Source: Streptomyces sp. NBC_00287
GTDB taxonomy: Bacteria > Actinomycetota > Actinomycetes > Streptomycetales > Streptomycetaceae
Direction: 5' to 3'
Length of the DNA: 64,000 nucleotides
Assembly (NCBI RefSeq): GCF_036173105.1
Contig: NZ_CP108053.1
Span: 3,534,001 to 3,598,000, forward strand
The notes under the pieces are model-generated. The model did no database searches. It worked only from the letters and a program-made list of their open reading frames with translations, and was not told where the DNA came from. This document shows, in pieces, positions 51,703 through 62,265 of this stretch (its first letter is position 1; every line of letters starts with the position of its first letter). The position numbers and the translations under genes are program-made.

Positions 51703-54700
51703 CCGGCGACGGCCTCGCTTCCGACCTGCCGATGTCAGTGGCCCAGATCCTCACCCCCGACGGCCGGGTGGCCGGCACAGGCTTCTTGGTGGCCGAGGGT
51801 GTCCTGGTCACTTGCGCGCATGTCGTCGAGGGGGCTGGGGGTGGGCCCGGCACGGAGGTGCTGCTGTCCTTCCCGTACCTGGTGGACGCCGACCGGGTGC
51901 AGGGCACGGTCCCGGCCGAGCTGTGGCGTTCCGCCGAGGGCGAGGACGTGGCCTTCATCCGGCTGAACCGTACGCCGGCCGGTGCGTGGATCCTGCCGCT
52001 GGGCTCCGCGGAGGGCCGCCGGAATCACGACGTGCGCTCGTACGGTTTCCCCTCCCAGGCCCGGCGGGAAGGACACCTCGGCTTCGGCAAGACCGGCGAT
52101 CTGCTGCCCGCCACGGACGGCCGGGGTGCGCTGCTGCAGCTGACCAACGCCAACGACCTCACCACCGGATTCAGCGGCGGACCCGTCTTCGACGAGGACA
52201 CGGGCGTGGTCATCGGCATGCTGACCGAGATCACCGCGCCGGACGTGTACAAACGGGGGCTGGGCATCGCGTACGCCACCCCCACCCAGGTGCTGCGGGA
52301 GATCCTGCCGGAGCTGGCCGAGCAGGAGGTGTGCCCGTACCGGGGCCTGGAGCCGTTCACCGCCGAGCACGCGCGGTGGTTCCAGGGCCGGTCGGAGGCG
52401 GTACAGCAGGTGGTGGCGAACCTGGCCCGGCAACGGCGCCTGACCCTGCTGCTCGGGCCGTCGGGGTCGGGGAAGTCGTCGCTGATCCAGGCGGGTGTGC
52501 TGCACGCGCTCGCGGAGGGCGAACTGCCGGGCAGTGACCGGTGGTTGCCGGTACTGGCCCGGCCCAGGCAGGACATGCTCGCCGAAATCGAACGTGCCGG
52601 GCTGCCCGGGGCAAGCGAGGACGGCATCATCGCGGCCGTCAACCGCAGACTGGCGGCCGAGCCGGACTTCGGGCGGGTCCTGCTGGTCATCGACCAGTTC
52701 GAGGAACTGCTGGTGCAGAGCACGAACGGACGGCTGCGAAATCTGCTGGCCGTCATCGACGAAGTCACCGGGGCCGCGGACGCGTACACCAAAATCACCG
52801 TGATCCTGATCATGCGGGACGACTTCTATCCGCAACTGGCAGCCCTCGCACCCAAGTTGCTGGACGCCGCGATGCCGGGGCTGCTCAACGTGCCGGGCAC
52901 CCTCAGCCAGCAGGACCTGCACGACATCATCGTGCTGCCCGCCGAGGACGTGGGGCTGCACTTCCAGCCGGGGCTGCCCGAACGGATCATCGGCGACGTA
53001 CTGGAGATCACCCCCGAAGCGGACATCCGGCAGGCGCCGGCCACCGTGCTGCCGTTGCTGGAGATGACGCTCCAGCAGTTGTGGGACCGGCGCGAGGACG
53101 GGTATCTCACCCACGAGGCGTACGAGCGCGTCGGAGAGGTCAGCGGCAGCGTCACTACGTGGTGCGACAGCGCGCTCGACGAGCTCTCCCACGAGCAGCA
53201 GGTCATCGCGAGGCGGGCCCTGACCTCCTTGGTGCACCCGGCCGATCCCCGCCACAACATCACCGCCGTCCGCACGCAGGTTCCCCTCCACGAGCTGCGC
53301 GACCTGGCGGCCGCTCCGGGCGACACCGGGGAGCGGGAAGCCGTCGACTCGGTCATCGCCGCGCTCGCCCGTCGCCGCATCATCACCACCCAGAAGCTGG
53401 AGGCCCCCCAGCGCCCCGGCGCCCCGCATGGAGAGCCGGTGGCCGAGCTGATCCACGAGGCGCTCATCCGCGACTGGGGTGCCCTGCGCAAGTGGGTGGA
53501 CCAGGACACCCGTTTCAACCAGTGGCTCAACCGCACCCGGGAACGTCAGTCCCGCTGGGACCTGCTCGAGGGAGCGGCCCTGGCTGAGGGCCTTGAGTTG
53601 TCCGAGGAGCGACGGCTGCCGAGCGATATCGCCGAGTTCCTCAAGGCGAGCCAGGATCGCCAGCGGGCCTCCGTTCGGCGGAACCGCGTGCTCATCGGCG
53701 TCCTCAGCGGATTGTTGGTGCTGGCGCTGCTGGCGGTGGCGGGGGCGGTGTGGGAGTGGGTCAGGGTGGGCAACGCGAAGGAACGGGCACTGTCGCGGGA
53801 GCTCGCGGCGGAGTCCAGCGAACTTCTGGGCACGGATCCGGAGCTCGCCGCGCTGCTGGCGGTCAAGGCGTACGGCAGCAGCCATACGTCCGAGGCCATC
53901 GACAGCCTGGGCAGCGCCGAGGCCCTGCCGACGCACCGGCGCCTCTCCGGGCACACCCACGAGGTGAACGCGGTGGCCTACAGCCCGAACCGTCGCACCT
54001 TCGCGAGTGCCGGTGCCGACAACACCATCCGTCTGCGGGACGCAACCACGATGAAGACCCTCCGTAAGTTCACCGCGCACGACAACGCGGTGAACGCGGT
54101 CGCCTTCCATCCCAAGGGCCACACCATCGCAACCGCCGGCTCCGACCGGCTCGTTCGCCTGTGGAACCCGGACACCGGCAAACACCGCCAGACACTCGAG
54201 GGCCACACCGATCACGTCAGGGCGGTGGCCTTCCATCCAGAGGGCCACACCATCGCAACCGGCGGCGACGACCACACCGTTCGCCTGTGGAACCCGGACA
54301 CCGGCAAACAACTCACCGAGCTGAAAGGGCACAAAGGCCCTGTCAGGGCGGTGGCCTTCCATCCCGACGGCCACACCATCGCAACCGGCAGCGACGACAA
54401 GACCGTTCGCATGTGGAACCCTGACACCGGCGAAGAACTCACCACGCTCAAGGACCACAAGCTGCCGGTGACTTCGGTGGCGTTCAGTCCGACCGGCGAC
54501 ACCCTTGTCACCGCCGACGGCACCGACGCTCACCTGAGAGATCCTGCCACCGGAGAGAGTCAGGGCATGCTGTCGAGCTACGCCACCTTGATCGCTTTCA
54601 GCCCGGACGGCACGACCATCGCGACCGCCACCGATCGCTTCGTGCAGTTGTGGGACACGGATACCCAGGCGCCTCGCGCCACCTTCGCCGGTCATGCCAA

Positions 54701-55787
54701 CACCGTGCTCGGGCTGGCGTTCAGCACGGACAGCCGAACCCTGGCCACGGCCGGTCGTGACACGACGGTACGCCTCTGGGACGCGACCGCAGGGCGCGAT
54801 CGGACGACCCTGAGGGGACACACCACCTCGGTCTATTGGCTGGCATTCAGCCCCGACGGCCGGACCATCGCCAGCGCCGCGGCCGATTACTCCGCACGTC
54901 TGTGGAATCCGGACACCGGCAAACCCGGCAAGGAGCTCAGCGAACACAGCGACGAGGTGAATGCCGTGGCCTTCCACCGCAACGGCGACATGGTCGCCAC
55001 AGGAAGCGACGACGAAACCGTCCGGCTGTGGGACACAGAGACGGGAAAGAGCCGACCACCTCTCAAGGACCACCGCTCTCCGGTACTCTCAGCGGCCTTC
55101 AGCCGTGACGGCAAAACCCTCGCCACCGGGGGCGAGAACGGGAAGGTCCTGCTGCGCAACCCTGACACCGGCGAGGCTCGCAAGCGGGTCGCCGCACACA
55201 GTGGCGCGGTGTACGACATCACGTTCCGTGCCGACAGCCGCGTCCTTGCCACCGCCGGCGGCGATTCGACAGCGAAACTCTGGGACCCGCGCGGAAAACT
55301 CCTCAACACACTCACCGGCCACAAGGCCGACGTGATGTCCGTGGCATTCAGTCCCGACGGCAACACCGTCGCCACCGCAAGCTATGACGGAACCGTCCGC
55401 CTGTGGGACGCGAACACCGGCCGATCGACCGCCACTTTGACCAAGCATGCCGGAGCCGTGTTCGCAGTGGCATTCCACCGTGACGGCAAGATCCTCGCCA
55501 CCGGCGGCTCGGACGGCACCGTCCGGCTGTGGGACACGGAGACCGGCAAGCCCCGTAGGACGTTCCTCGGGAGCCTCAGCGGTGTGTATCACGTGACGTT
55601 CAGCCCCGACGGCCGCATCCTCGCCACCGCGGGCGCCGACGGGACGGCGCGCGTGTGGGACATCACCGAATCCCCCGAACCCGACAAGATCATCGAGCAG
55701 ATCTGCCGCACCTTCGACCGCGACCTCACCTCGCAGGAAAGCAAGGCCTACCTCCACGACGGCTCAGACGCCGCCGTATGCCCATGA
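51699..55787 (+). CDS. Trypsin-like peptidase / nSTAND1 NTPase / WD40 protein
   Basis: A 1362-aa multidomain protein. Residues 1-205 are a trypsin-fold protease with His41 (LVTCAHVVEG), Asp83 (EDVAFIRL) and Ser159 (TTGFSGGPV). Residues 211-650 form an nSTAND1 domain (CPYRGLEPFTAEHARWFQGR, Walker A GPSGSGKS 253-260, Walker B LLVIDQFE 327-334). One transmembrane helix lies at about 664-687. From about 748 there are 14 WD40 repeats, enough for two seven-bladed propellers. The plan fits NTP-dependent conflict/signalling systems in which WD40 senses a signal and the STAND domain activates the protease. It starts on the ATGA overlap. Confidence 0.93.
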   Translation: MTGDGLASDLPMSVAQILTPDGRVAGTGFLVAEGVLVTCAHVVEGAGGGPGTEVLLSFPYLVDADRVQGTVPAELWRSAEGEDVAFIRLNRTPAGAWILPLGSAEGRRNHDVRSYGFPSQARREGHLGFGKTGDLLPATDGRGALLQLTNANDLTTGFSGGPVFDEDTGVVIGMLTEITAPDVYKRGLGIAYATPTQVLREILPELAEQEVCPYRGLEPFTAEHARWFQGRSEAVQQVVANLARQRRLTLLLGPSGSGKSSLIQAGVLHALAEGELPGSDRWLPVLARPRQDMLAEIERAGLPGASEDGIIAAVNRRLAAEPDFGRVLLVIDQFEELLVQSTNGRLRNLLAVIDEVTGAADAYTKITVILIMRDDFYPQLAALAPKLLDAAMPGLLNVPGTLSQQDLHDIIVLPAEDVGLHFQPGLPERIIGDVLEITPEADIRQAPATVLPLLEMTLQQLWDRREDGYLTHEAYERVGEVSGSVTTWCDSALDELSHEQQVIARRALTSLVHPADPRHNITAVRTQVPLHELRDLAAAPGDTGEREAVDSVIAALARRRIITTQKLEAPQRPGAPHGEPVAELIHEALIRDWGALRKWVDQDTRFNQWLNRTRERQSRWDLLEGAALAEGLELSEERRLPSDIAEFLKASQDRQRASVRRNRVLIGVLSGLLVLALLAVAGAVWEWVRVGNAKERALSRELAAESSELLGTDPELAALLAVKAYGSSHTSEAIDSLGSAEALPTHRRLSGHTHEVNAVAYSPNRRTFASAGADNTIRLRDATTMKTLRKFTAHDNAVNAVAFHPKGHTIATAGSDRLVRLWNPDTGKHRQTLEGHTDHVRAVAFHPEGHTIATGGDDHTVRLWNPDTGKQLTELKGHKGPVRAVAFHPDGHTIATGSDDKTVRMWNPDTGEELTTLKDHKLPVTSVAFSPTGDTLVTADGTDAHLRDPATGESQGMLSSYATLIAFSPDGTTIATATDRFVQLWDTDTQAPRATFAGHANTVLGLAFSTDSRTLATAGRDTTVRLWDATAGRDRTTLRGHTTSVYWLAFSPDGRTIASAAADYSARLWNPDTGKPGKELSEHSDEVNAVAFHRNGDMVATGSDDETVRLWDTETGKSRPPLKDHRSPVLSAAFSRDGKTLATGGENGKVLLRNPDTGEARKRVAAHSGAVYDITFRADSRVLATAGGDSTAKLWDPRGKLLNTLTGHKADVMSVAFSPDGNTVATASYDGTVRLWDANTGRSTATLTKHAGAVFAVAFHRDGKILATGGSDGTVRLWDTETGKPRRTFLGSLSGVYHVTFSPDGRILATAGADGTARVWDITESPEPDKIIEQICRTFDRDLTSQESKAYLHDGSDAAVCP

Positions 55788-55792
55788 GCACC

Positions 55793-55823
55793 GACGGCGG
55801 GCCACCCAAGGCAGCCCGCCGTC
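55793..55823. terminator. Bidirectional hairpin terminator
   Basis: A perfect 10-bp stem GACGGCGGGC/GCCCGCCGTC with an 11-nt loop between the convergent WD40 and peptidase genes. Confidence 0.8.
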
Positions 55824-55851
55824 AGCACAACACCATGAACCTCAGGGCAAG

Positions 55852-57273
55852 TTACGGACGCAACGTCCGCTCCACACCCCTCTTGTCCAGCTTCGCGTCG
55901 AACTTCGCCAGCGGCTTCGCCAGGGACGCATCAGCCTTGACCGCGGCCGAGGCCACGCCCGCCCACTCCAGGATCTTCGCCGTCGCGAGGGCCTTCTCGG
56001 AGTCGACCAGTCCAGCCACCCGCGCACCATGGTTCGCACCCGGCGCCGTGAAGACGTACGAGTCGCGCGCGCCCTTGCCGAGGCGGAAGGGTTCCGCGCC
56101 CCACGGGTCGTTCTCGCCGTACACGAAGAGCATCTGCCGGGCGTTGTGGCGGACCCAGCTGTCCACGTCACGCATGGCGTACGGCTGGAACGTCATCGGG
56201 ATCGAGCGCGGCACGAAGTACCTCGGCGGCAGGTAGCCGTAGCGGATGTACTGCTTCTCGATGTGCGGGAAGACGATCGTGGGGGCGCCCAGTTGCGTGC
56301 CTGCCTGGTAGTAGTACGGCGTGTACGGCTCCAGGCCCTGGTCCGTGTAGAACGAGAAGCCCGCGATCGTGTCGATCGAGGTCCAGATCTCCTCGTCCGT
56401 CGCGTTCTTCGCGTCCGCGGGAATCGTGCCGCAGTCCGAGAGCAGGCTGTACTGCCAGAAGCCCCAGACGTAGTCGAGGACGGTCGCCTCGTACGCCTTG
56501 TCCAGGCTGCCGACGGTGTCGAAGGTGTAGCCGTTCTCGGCCGCGTACGCCGCGTACCGCTGCTCCAGCGGCTCCCGGCGGACCAGCGCCTCGCGCTGGA
56601 CGCCGTTCAGGCGGTCGCGGCACTCCTCGGTGCCGACGTTCGCGAAGAACTCGTCGTACGCCGAGTCCTCCTTGTTCACCACGTCGTTGGGGGCGACGTA
56701 GGCGACGACGCCGTCCATGTCACGCGGGTAGAAGCGCTCGTAGTACGTGGCGGTCATGCCGCCCTTCGAGCCGCCCGTGGAGAGCCACTTCTTGTCGTAG
56801 AGGGGCTTGAGCGCCTTGAAGATACGGTGCTGGTCGCTCGCCGCCTGCCAGATGTCCAGCTTCGTCCAGTCGGCGGGAGCCGGCCGGGACGGGGTGAAGT
56901 AGCGGTACTCCATGGAGATCTGGTTGCCGTCCACGATCTGTGTCGGCTCGCGCCGGCTCGGGGTCGTGGAGACGTTGTAGCCGCCGGTGTAGAAGACCGT
57001 CGGCCGGCTGACGTCCTTGTGCAGCACGGTGATCCGCTGCTGGAACGTGCCCTTGGACGGCTGCCGGTGGTCGACCGGCTGGGTGTAGTTCAGAACGAAG
57101 AATCGGTAGCCCGTGTACGGCTTCTCCTCGACCAGGCTCATGCCCGGTATCGAGAGCAGCCGGTCCTTGATGTCGGTGGTGGCCTCCGGCTGGGCGGCGG
57201 TGGCCGCCCCTGCCGTACTCAACGTGCCTATGAGCACCGTGAGCGCCAGCAGCCATCTGAGCGCCTTGCGCAT
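55852..57273 (-). CDS. Secreted S28-type tripeptidyl aminopeptidase
   Basis: A 473-aa secreted serine peptidase. A signal peptide (MRKALRWLLALTVLIG to ATAAQ) precedes the mature enzyme. The nucleophile is in WLSTGGSKGGMTATYYERF, the Asp in VYGENDPWGAEPF and the His in APGANHGARVAG. Such enzymes remove tripeptides or act after Pro at N-termini of extracellular proteins. Length is normal. Expression is probably from its own promoter. Confidence 0.92.
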   Translation of the reverse strand: MRKALRWLLALTVLIGTLSTAGAATAAQPEATTDIKDRLLSIPGMSLVEEKPYTGYRFFVLNYTQPVDHRQPSKGTFQQRITVLHKDVSRPTVFYTGGYNVSTTPSRREPTQIVDGNQISMEYRYFTPSRPAPADWTKLDIWQAASDQHRIFKALKPLYDKKWLSTGGSKGGMTATYYERFYPRDMDGVVAYVAPNDVVNKEDSAYDEFFANVGTEECRDRLNGVQREALVRREPLEQRYAAYAAENGYTFDTVGSLDKAYEATVLDYVWGFWQYSLLSDCGTIPADAKNATDEEIWTSIDTIAGFSFYTDQGLEPYTPYYYQAGTQLGAPTIVFPHIEKQYIRYGYLPPRYFVPRSIPMTFQPYAMRDVDSWVRHNARQMLFVYGENDPWGAEPFRLGKGARDSYVFTAPGANHGARVAGLVDSEKALATAKILEWAGVASAAVKADASLAKPLAKFDAKLDKRGVERTLRP

Positions 57274-57366
57274 GCACCCTCCCCTGTAAGTCAGATGTGC
57301 GCCCGGAAGCTATCGGAGCAACTGACGATCACACCAGAGGAGTTACCGACAAACCCAAGAAACGCG

Positions 57367-57756
57367 TCAACAAAGGATCCAGCCCGACGCGACCGATCCA
57401 CCGCCCACCCGGCCCGTCACCTTCACACACCTGTGCCCCGCATACACCGACACCGTCAGTGTCTTGCGCCGGTGTTTGCCCTGGTACGGCACCGGATTGT
57501 GGCCGCGCGCCTGCACGCTGACGGCCATCGTCCGCCTCGGTCCCGGGTTCTTGGCGACGGTGAAGGCACACACCGTCCCCCCGCTCCGGTAGACATGCAC
57601 GGAACCCGTGGAGAACGGCACCGTCCGGACCTTGCGCCCCGGACACGACATCCCGGCGGCCTGTGCCTCGCCCGGCGCCGCGACGGCCAGCAGCCCGGAC
57701 GCGGTCAGCACGGCCAGGCCGGCCGCCAGCCGTCGGCGTATCGCACCACTGTCCAC
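57367..57756 (-). CDS. Small secreted protein of unknown function
   Basis: A 129-aa protein with a signal peptide (RRRLAAGLAVLTASGLLAVA, ending AQA). The mature part is basic and has four Cys (SCPG, TVCAF, HRCVK, terminal ILC) that could make two disulphides. No family recognised. It stands between the peptidase and the ABC exporter genes on the same strand. Confidence 0.72.
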   Translation of the reverse strand: MDSGAIRRRLAAGLAVLTASGLLAVAAPGEAQAAGMSCPGRKVRTVPFSTGSVHVYRSGGTVCAFTVAKNPGPRRTMAVSVQARGHNPVPYQGKHRRKTLTVSVYAGHRCVKVTGRVGGGSVASGWILC

Positions 57757-57838
57757 TGTGTCGTCCTCCCCGTACCCCGGCGATGAGCGTACTGGTGTAC
57801 GGACGCCAGACGTACGCCGGACGGTTGCGTGCCGACCG

Positions 57839-60800
57839 TCACGCGAGCTCTACGCCTACCGGCTCACCGACGAAAGTCCGCCACAGTTCGGCGTACCGCC
57901 CGCCGAGCGCCAGCAGTTCGTCGTGGGTGCCGTCCTCGGCGACCCGGCCGTGGGCCATCACCACGACCCGGTCCGCGCGGGCGGCCGTCGTGAGGCGATG
58001 GGCGACCACGAGGGTGGTACGGCGGCCCGCGATGCGGTCGGTGGCCTGGTTGACCTGGGCCTCGGTGGCCAGGTCCAGGGCGGCCGTCGCCTCGTCGAGG
58101 AGCAGGATGTCGGGGTCGACGAGTTCGGCGCGGGCGAGGGCGATCAGCTGGCGCTGGCCCGCCGAGAGGTTGCGGCCGCGCTCGGCGACCTCGTGGAGGT
58201 AGCCGCCGTCGAGGGTCGCGATCATCTCGTGGGCGCCCACCGCGCGGGCGGCGGCCTCCACCTCGGCGTCCGTCGCCCCGGGGCGGCCGTAGGCGATGGC
58301 GTCGCGGACGGTGCCCTGGAAGAGGTACGCCTCCTGCGGGACGACGCCGAGCCGGTGCCGGTACGCCGTCATGTCCAGGGCGCGCAGATCGGTGCCGTCG
58401 ACGGTGACGCGGCCGCCGGTGGGGTCGTAGAAGCGGGCGACCAGCTTGACGAGGGTGGACTTTCCGGCGCCGGTCTCGCCGACGAAGGCGACGGTCTGGC
58501 CGGCGGGGATGCGCAGGTCCACGGCGGTGAGGGCTTCCTCGTCGGCCCCGTACGCGAAGTGCACGTCCTCGAAGGCGATCTCCCCGCGCAGGGAGAGCAC
58601 GTCGAGGGGCTCGTCGGCGGACTTCGTCGACGTCGGCTCCTGGAGCAGCTCCTGGATGCGGCCCAGCGACACGGTCGCCTGCTGGTAGCCGTCGAAGACC
58701 TGGGAGAGCTGCTGGACCGGGGCGAAGAACAGGTCGATGTAGAGCAGGTACGCCACCAGCGCGCCGGTCGTCAGCGTCGTGTCGTCGATCCGGCCCGCGC
58801 CCACGATCAGTACTGCCGCCACGGCCGCCGACGACAGGAACTGTACGAAGGGGAAGTAGACCGAGATCAGCCACTGGCCCCGGATACGGGCCTGCCGGTA
58901 GCTGTCGCTGCGCTCCGCGAACCGCGCGCCGCCGTCCCGCTCGCGCCGGAAGGCCTGCACGATCCGGAGCCCGGAGACCGACTCCTGGAGGTCGGCGTTG
59001 ACCGACGACACCCGCTCACGGGCCAGTTCGTAGGCCTTCACACTCGCCCGGCGGAAGAAGAACGTGGCGATGATCAGCGGCGGCAGGGTCGCGAAGACGA
59101 CCAGCGCCAGCTCCAGGTCGATCACCAGCAGGGCGACCATGATGCCGAAGAAGGTGACGACCGAGACGAACGCGGTGACGAGTCCGGTCTGGAGGAAGGT
59201 CGACAGGGCGTCGACGTCCGTCGTCATCCGGGTCATGATCCGGCCGGTCAACTCGCGCTCGTAGTAGTCGAGTCCGAGCCGCTGGAGCTGGGCGAAGATC
59301 TTCAGGCGGAGCGAGTAGAGAACCCGCTCCCCCGTCCGCCCGGTCATCAGGGTCTCCCCGATCTGCGCCGCCCACTGCACGGTCACCGCGAGCAGCGCGA
59401 GCAGGGAGGCCACCCAGACCGCGCCGAGGGCGAGCTCGGAGACTCCGCTGTCGATGCCGTGCCGGATCAGGACCGGGAGGAGAAGGCCGCTGCCCGCGTC
59501 TACGGCGACCAGGGCGAGGCTGGCCAGCAGGGGGAGCCCGAAGCCGCGCAGCAGCCTGCGCAGGCCGTAGGACTCCTCCGGGGTGACCGCGCGGGCCTCG
59601 TCGACGTCCGGGGCGTCGGTCGCCGGGGGCAGCGCCTCGACCTGGGCGAGGAGTTCCGGGGTGGCGGGGGCGCCGTCCATCGCGGTGTCGCGCGGGGTGC
59701 GCTCGCCTGCCCACAGCCGGGGCGTGACCCCGCTCTCGGCGTCGAACTCGGCGTCCAGCTCGGCCCGTACGGAGGTGTCCTCCTGCGGGAGGGCCGGCGG
59801 GGTGTGTCCGGGCGAGACGCCGCCCAGCTCGTCGGGGTCGGTGAGCAGGCGCCGGTACAGGGCCGAGCGTTCCTGGAGTTCTTCGTGGGTGCCGAGGTCG
59901 GCGAGCCGGCCGCCGTCGAGGACGGCGATGCGGTCGGCGAGGTTCAGGGTGGAGCGGCGGTGGGCGATCAGGAGGGTGGTGCGGCCCTCCATGACCTGTG
60001 CCAGGGCCTCGTGGATCTCGTGTTCCACGCGGGCGTCCACGGCGGAGGTGGCGTCGTCGAGGACCAGCAGGCGCGGGTCGGTGAGGATGGCGCGGGCGAG
60101 GGCGACGCGCTGGCGCTGGCCGCCGGAGAGGGTGAGGCCGTGCTCGCCGACCTTGGTGTCGTAGCCGGCGGGCAGCTCGGCGATGAAGCGGTCCGCCTGG
60201 GCGGCGCGGGCGGCCTGCTCGATCTGTTCCTGGGTGGCGTCGGGGCGGCCGTAGGCGATGTTGTTGCGGACCGTGTCGGAGAAGAGGAAGGAGTCCTCGG
60301 GGACCAGTCCGATCGCGGCCCGGAGGGAGTCCTGGGTGAGTTCGCGGACGTCGTGTCCGCCGATGAGGACGGCGCCGTGGGTGACGTCGTAGAAGCGCGG
60401 CAGCAGGAGTGAGACGGTCGACTTGCCGGAGCCGGAGGAGCCGACGACGGCGAGGGTCTCGCCGGGGCGGATCTCGAAGCTCAGCCCGTCCAGCACCGGG
60501 CGGCCGTCTTCGTAGCCAAAGGAGACGTCGTCGAACTCGACGGTTGCCGGGGCGTCGGCGGGAAGGTCCTTGGTGCCGTCCTTCATGGAAGGCTCGGTGT
60601 CGATCAGCTCAAGCACCCGCTCGGTACCTGCCCGCGCCTGCTGGCCGAAGGTAAGGACCATGGCGAGCATACGGACCGGGCCGACGAGCTGGGCGAGATA
60701 GGCCGAGAAGGCGACGAAGGTGCCGAGCGTGATGTGGCCGCGTACGGCGAGCCAGCCGCCGAGGGCGAGCATGGCGACCTGGCCCAGGGCGGGGACGGCC

Positions 60801-61579
60801 TGGAGCGCCGGGGTGTACTTGGAGTTGAACCGGATGGTGCGCAGCCGTCCGGCGAAGAGCCGTCGGCTGACGTCCCTGAGCTTGCCGGTCTCCTGCTCCT
60901 CCTGCCCGAAGCCCTTGACCACGCGGACACCGCTGACGGCACCGTCGACGACGCCCGCGACGGCCGCCGCCTGGGCCTGGGCGTACCAGGTGGCGGGGTG
61001 GAGCTTGGTGCGGCTGCGCTTGGCGATCCACCACAGGGCGGGGGCGATGGCGAGCGCGACGAGCGTGAGCGGCAGGGACAGCCACACCATCACGACGAGG
61101 GAAATGACGAACAGGGCGAAGTTCCCGATGGTCATCGGGAGCATGAAGAGCAGCCCCTGGATCAGCTGGAGATCACTGGTCGCCCGCCCGACGACCTGCC
61201 CGGTGGACAGCTCGTCCTGCCGCCGCCCGTCGAGCCGGGTGATCGTCTCGTACATCTCGGTACGGAGATCGTGCTGGACATCGAGGGCGAGGCGACCGCC
61301 GTAGTACCGCCGGACGTACGTCAGCACGTACACAATGACGGCCGACGCGATGAGCAGCCCCGCCCACATCGCCATGCCACGGCTCTTGTCGCCGATCACA
61401 TCATCGATGATCACCTTGGTGATCAACGGCACCAGCGCCATGACGGCCATACCGACCAGCGAGGATCCCAGGGCAAGGACGACGTCCTTCGGGTAGCGCC
61501 AGGCATACCCCCACAGCCTCCGCGCCCAACCCTGCCGCGCTACCACGTCCGGCCTCCCCGTGTGATCGTCCACGGACAT
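57839..61579 (-). CDS. Fused ABC exporter (TMD-NBD-TMD-NBD)
   Basis: A 1246-aa type IV ABC exporter with both halves in one chain. NBD1 has [14 protein letters not shown] (about 378), [16 protein letters not shown] and [12 protein letters not shown], where the catalytic Glu is Asp. NBD2 has [14 protein letters not shown] (about 1032), [16 protein letters not shown] and [12 protein letters not shown], which is complete. One degenerate and one consensus site is the asymmetry of heterodimeric exporters. Likely substrates are drugs, lipids or peptides. ATG 61579 is chosen; the ribosome site is weak. Confidence 0.93.
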   Translation of the reverse strand: MSVDDHTGRPDVVARQGWARRLWGYAWRYPKDVVLALGSSLVGMAVMALVPLITKVIIDDVIGDKSRGMAMWAGLLIASAVIVYVLTYVRRYYGGRLALDVQHDLRTEMYETITRLDGRRQDELSTGQVVGRATSDLQLIQGLLFMLPMTIGNFALFVISLVVMVWLSLPLTLVALAIAPALWWIAKRSRTKLHPATWYAQAQAAAVAGVVDGAVSGVRVVKGFGQEEQETGKLRDVSRRLFAGRLRTIRFNSKYTPALQAVPALGQVAMLALGGWLAVRGHITLGTFVAFSAYLAQLVGPVRMLAMVLTFGQQARAGTERVLELIDTEPSMKDGTKDLPADAPATVEFDDVSFGYEDGRPVLDGLSFEIRPGETLAVVGSSGSGKSTVSLLLPRFYDVTHGAVLIGGHDVRELTQDSLRAAIGLVPEDSFLFSDTVRNNIAYGRPDATQEQIEQAARAAQADRFIAELPAGYDTKVGEHGLTLSGGQRQRVALARAILTDPRLLVLDDATSAVDARVEHEIHEALAQVMEGRTTLLIAHRRSTLNLADRIAVLDGGRLADLGTHEELQERSALYRRLLTDPDELGGVSPGHTPPALPQEDTSVRAELDAEFDAESGVTPRLWAGERTPRDTAMDGAPATPELLAQVEALPPATDAPDVDEARAVTPEESYGLRRLLRGFGLPLLASLALVAVDAGSGLLLPVLIRHGIDSGVSELALGAVWVASLLALLAVTVQWAAQIGETLMTGRTGERVLYSLRLKIFAQLQRLGLDYYERELTGRIMTRMTTDVDALSTFLQTGLVTAFVSVVTFFGIMVALLVIDLELALVVFATLPPLIIATFFFRRASVKAYELARERVSSVNADLQESVSGLRIVQAFRRERDGGARFAERSDSYRQARIRGQWLISVYFPFVQFLSSAAVAAVLIVGAGRIDDTTLTTGALVAYLLYIDLFFAPVQQLSQVFDGYQQATVSLGRIQELLQEPTSTKSADEPLDVLSLRGEIAFEDVHFAYGADEEALTAVDLRIPAGQTVAFVGETGAGKSTLVKLVARFYDPTGGRVTVDGTDLRALDMTAYRHRLGVVPQEAYLFQGTVRDAIAYGRPGATDAEVEAAARAVGAHEMIATLDGGYLHEVAERGRNLSAGQRQLIALARAELVDPDILLLDEATAALDLATEAQVNQATDRIAGRRTTLVVAHRLTTAARADRVVVMAHGRVAEDGTHDELLALGGRYAELWRTFVGEPVGVELA

Positions 61580-61689
61580 CACCAACGTGTTCGGCCCCGG
61601 TTTTCATCCCGGGATGAGCATCTGCGCCCAGTACACCTGAGTAGCACGTCGGTGCCGCCATGGACTGGGGCCCGGCTTTGATCATCAGC

Positions 61690-62262
61690 ATGAAGAAGAA
61701 CACCGTGCTCATCGCTGTCGCCGTCGTCCTCGTGGCGCTGTTCGCGCTGCTCGCCAAGGGGTGCGAAGCGGTGGCGGGCGGGCCGGTGGGCACGACCGAC
61801 GAGTTCCGCGAGCACGTACGGGCCACCACGAAGGCCGGTACCAGTGTGTACCGGGCACTGTCCCCCGCGCCGGCCGACGATCCGTACCCCTCCCAGGAGG
61901 GCAGCTCCTCCTGTGTCGACGACTTCGGCTGGGACGACGGTGATGTCATCCGGGACCGGCCGATCTTCACCTGGGACCTGGACTACGCGACCACCGACGA
62001 CTTCCGCGCCGCGCTGAAGGCCCTGGAGGCGGCCTGGCGCGAGGACGGCCGCAAGGTCGAGAAGGTCGAGAACGGCATCGCCACCACCCTCGACGACGGC
62101 GTCCGGATCACCGTCCACCTGGGGTGGTACAGCGACAAGCCCGAGCTGCGTGCGGAGGGCAGGTGCATGCGCTACACGGACACCCACGGCGACGCCTACG
62201 ACTACATGCACGACGACAACGGCGACGGGACCGTCGACGAGTACGAGAAGCCCGGCTGGTGA
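61690..62262 (+). CDS. Small secreted or membrane-anchored protein of unknown function
   Basis: A 190-aa protein with an N-terminal helix (MKKNTVLIAVAVVLVALFAL) followed by LLAKGC, which could be a lipobox or a simple anchor. The mature part is rich in Asp and has three further Cys/Trp patches (SSCVDDFGWDDGD). Its C-terminal DDNGDGTVDEYEK is EF-hand-like in sequence and could bind calcium. ATG 61660 is an alternative start. Confidence 0.72.
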   Translation: MKKNTVLIAVAVVLVALFALLAKGCEAVAGGPVGTTDEFREHVRATTKAGTSVYRALSPAPADDPYPSQEGSSSCVDDFGWDDGDVIRDRPIFTWDLDYATTDDFRAALKALEAAWREDGRKVEKVENGIATTLDDGVRITVHLGWYSDKPELRAEGRCMRYTDTHGDAYDYMHDDNGDGTVDEYEKPGW

Positions 62263-62265
62263 CCC

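Noticed and set aside
57608..60412. 934-codon plus-strand frame opposite the ABC exporter
   Set aside because: Antisense of a well-supported ABC gene with all motifs; composition is that of a shadow frame.
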